A model generated the notes under the pieces. It was not told the DNA's origin, ran no database searches, and saw only the letters and a list, made by a program, of their open reading frames with translations. Source: an uncultured bacterium (GTDB taxonomy: Bacteria > Actinomycetota > Aquicultoria > SKW223). Taken from it: a stretch of DNA of 5,764 nucleotides. The stretch is taken from contig CALIRS010000105.1 in the NCBI GenBank assembly GCA_938042205.1, positions 1 through 5,764 on the forward strand, in the 5' to 3' direction. Positions 4,206 to 5,764 of the stretch are shown here, in pieces. Each line of letters opens with the position of its first letter. Positions within the stretch are counted from its first letter, which is position 1. A program made the translations under genes and the position numbers.

Positions 4206-5741
4206 CTACCCTCCACAGATACCTGTCGCAACCAGCTTAAGATGTTGAAGAATTTCAGAAGCTCTCAAAGGAGCGCCGTCGTTAACTACTGTCGCCAACT
4301 GCGAGGTTTTTTGTAATAATAAAGTAGCTGCCACAGCACTTTCCAGCGGCGAAAGCCTTTGAGCCAGCATCCCTGCTATTATGCCAGAAAGAATATCTCC
4401 TGTGCCTGCTGTTGCCAGCAGGTTGGTTCCATAAGGAAAAAAGAAAGACCTGTCCCCTGTGGAAATAACAATTAAGGACTCCTTATAGACACAAATGGCG
4501 TCGAATTTTCGTGATACCCGGGTGGCAACTCTAACAGGAGATACTATTTTCTCACCTATTAGCCTTTCAGCTTCTCCTCGATGAGGTGTAAGCACTCTGA
4601 ATCCTGGCGCACTGCCGTCATCTTTTAAGCTCAAAGCAAAAAGGGCATCTCCATCGACAACCAAAGGCAAAGGCATCTCTTTAAAAATTCTTAAAGCTGT
4701 TGCCATCGCTCCGGGTTCTCTTGTGATTCCACACCCTATGAGACAAGAATCGAAATCATGACTCATTTGAAGTATGAGATCTGCAGATTTTGCTTCAAGA
4801 GCACCGTTTTCTTCAGGCAGTGGAACGAAAACCGCCTCCGGAACATTAGATAAAACAACTGCTTTTGTGTTCGGTGTGGAAGCAACTGCTACAAATCCAG
4901 CACCGGCAGCGTAAGCAGCTTTGCTCGCAAGAACAGCAGCTCCAGGCATCCTTTCTGAGCCTGCCACCACCAGTACCTTTGAAGATTTTTTGTGCGCGGT
5001 AAGCTCTCTTAAAGGAAAGAGATTAAAAATGCTATCTTCCTCAACTACAACATTTTCAGTCTCAAATTCAGATATAAAAGACTCAAATCCCAGGGGAGAA
5101 ACAAGTACATCGCCACAAAAATGCTTCCCTGGATAGATTAAATGTGCTAGTTTCAAACCAAAAAAAGTTATGGTGAGATCTGCTTGAAAAGAATATTCAT
5201 CTGCTTCTCCTGTGTCTGCCACAACCCCTGTAGGAATGTCTATGGCAACGTTAAAATAAGAACTTTCATTAATACAGGAAAATAGATTTTTTAAAATATC
5301 ATTAAGAGGAGGCTTAAAGCCGATTCCAAAGATTCCATCAAGGATAATTTGCGGCCGGTAATTCGCAAGAAAGCCGGCAACTTTTTCAGGTTTCTGATTA
5401 ATAAAAATTACAAAATCTGCTCTACGATTTATCTCTGAAGCTTCTGCCATTTTAGAAAATGATTTTTCGTTCAGGGCAATTACTGAGAACCGTTTCCCAA
5501 GATGAAAAAGCTTTAATAAAGTACTGGCACAATCTCTTCCGTTGTTCCCGCTTCCAACTAAACCAACGATCCTTGAGAATGGAGGGGAGTTCTTCATAAT
5601 TAAACGCGCTATAGAAGCTGAGGCTAATTCTATAAGTCGGTCAATATCAATACCCGAAGAAATAATAATGTTGTTTTCAAGAGACTTAATTTCTGAAGAT
5701 GTAAATATCTTTCTCGTAATAATTGGAGCGTTTTCTACCAC
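4206..5741 (-). CDS. nnr: Bifunctional NAD(P)H-hydrate epimerase / ADP-dependent (S)-NAD(P)H-hydrate dehydratase (5' end uncertain)
   Basis: This is a cytoplasmic metabolite-repair enzyme of 511 residues, the usual fused length. The N-terminal YjeF_N domain (about 11-240) interconverts R- and S-NAD(P)HX. It shows GSGNNGRDC (63-71), LDGIFGIG (134-141), AIDIPTG (166-172) and a PGK/GD segment (204-211). The C-terminal YjeF_C (ribokinase-like) domain (about 248-505) dehydrates S-NAD(P)HX to NAD(P)H using ADP or ATP. It shows HKK (250-252), LVVAGS (257-262), VVDGDAL (361-367), TPHRGEAERL (385-394) and the catalytic ATAGTGD (443-449, Asp449). The epimerase loop is usually GNNGGDG; here it is GNNGRDC, with the Asp kept. 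The dehydratase GPG and LKG positions read GCG (336-338) and YKE (419-421). GTG at 5741 is the only start codon inside the window compatible with a full epimerase domain, but it has no Shine-Dalgarno. The frame is also open to the window edge (5764), so the true start may lie outside. It is the first visible gene of the operon, 3 nt before the CBS gene. Confidence 0.92.
   Translation of the reverse strand: MVENAPIITRKIFTSSEIKSLENNIIISSGIDIDRLIELASASIARLIMKNSPPFSRIVGLVGSGNNGRDCASTLLKLFHLGKRFSVIALNEKSFSKMAEASEINRRADFVIFINQKPEKVAGFLANYRPQIILDGIFGIGFKPPLNDILKNLFSCINESSYFNVAIDIPTGVVADTGEADEYSFQADLTITFFGLKLAHLIYPGKHFCGDVLVSPLGFESFISEFETENVVVEEDSIFNLFPLRELTAHKKSSKVLVVAGSERMPGAAVLASKAAYAAGAGFVAVASTPNTKAVVLSNVPEAVFVPLPEENGALEAKSADLILQMSHDFDSCLIGCGITREPGAMATALRIFKEMPLPLVVDGDALFALSLKDDGSAPGFRVLTPHRGEAERLIGEKIVSPVRVATRVSRKFDAICVYKESLIVISTGDRSFFFPYGTNLLATAGTGDILSGIIAGMLAQRLSPLESAVAATLLLQKTSQLATVVNDGAPLRASEILQHLKLVATGICGG
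4209..4214 (-). promoter_or_regulatory. Ribosome-binding site of the CBS gene inside the nnr 3' end
   Basis: GGAGGG on the minus strand is both the last two sense codons of nnr (Gly510-Gly511) and a strong Shine-Dalgarno for the CBS gene, followed by TAGAAA and the ATG at 4202 (6-nt spacing). Ribosomes finishing nnr would cover this site and could restart 3 nt downstream, so coupled translation of the two genes is likely. Confidence 0.75.
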
Positions 5742-5747
5742 GCTTTC

Positions 5748-5753
5748 ATTATA
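5748..5753 (-). promoter_or_regulatory. Possible -10 element just upstream of the nnr GTG
   Basis: A perfect TATAAT lies on the minus strand six bases before the GTG at 5741, so transcription from it would begin at or next to the GTG, giving a leaderless message. This would explain why the GTG has no Shine-Dalgarno. The -35 region falls outside the window and the hexamer could be chance, so this is only a candidate. Confidence 0.25.
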
Positions 5754-5764
5754 AGAGATAACAG

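Overview
The window holds seven protein genes, all on the minus strand, so the biological order runs from high to low coordinates. It is bacterial: it has an alanine racemase for peptidoglycan, strong Shine-Dalgarno sites, and GTG and TTG as well as ATG starts. G+C is moderately low, around 40% by eye. A V/A-type ATPase together with a THEP1-type NTPase fits an anaerobic or thermophilic bacterium such as a clostridial relative or a deep-branching low-GC lineage. That placement is an inference; no marker here fixes the taxon.

Region 1 (5764 to 879) is a tight five-gene cluster that is probably one operon. It encodes a bifunctional NAD(P)H-hydrate epimerase/dehydratase (nnr), a two-CBS-domain protein, alanine racemase (alr), a THEP1 family nucleoside triphosphatase and a class II tRNA nucleotidyltransferase (cca). 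The four junctions are only 3, 6, 9 and 12 nt. Three of the four downstream ribosome-binding sites lie partly or wholly inside the preceding gene, which suggests translational coupling. The 5' end of nnr is unresolved because its frame stays open to the window edge.

Region 2 (738 to 878) is the only real intergenic gap. It is AT-rich, has a weak inverted repeat at the cca stop codon, and carries a credible sigma-70-type promoter reading leftward (perfect TTGACA, 17-bp spacer, TTCAAT).

Region 3 (737 to 1) is the start of a V/A-type ATPase operon. It encodes a small coiled-coil peripheral-stalk subunit (H/G type, TTG start), then the N-terminal 123 codons of membrane subunit I, which runs off the window. 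This order (stalk subunit, then I) matches bacterial V-type ATPase operons, so K, E, C, F, A, B and D subunits are expected further left.

The upstream operon combines metabolite repair (NAD(P)HX), D-alanine supply, tRNA 3'-end maturation and two nucleotide-binding proteins of less certain role. I see no phage, transposon, CRISPR, RNA gene or clearly undescribed system. The main points of interest are motif deviations in nnr, the CBS protein placed between nnr and alr, and an 11-residue alanine periodicity in the stalk subunit.
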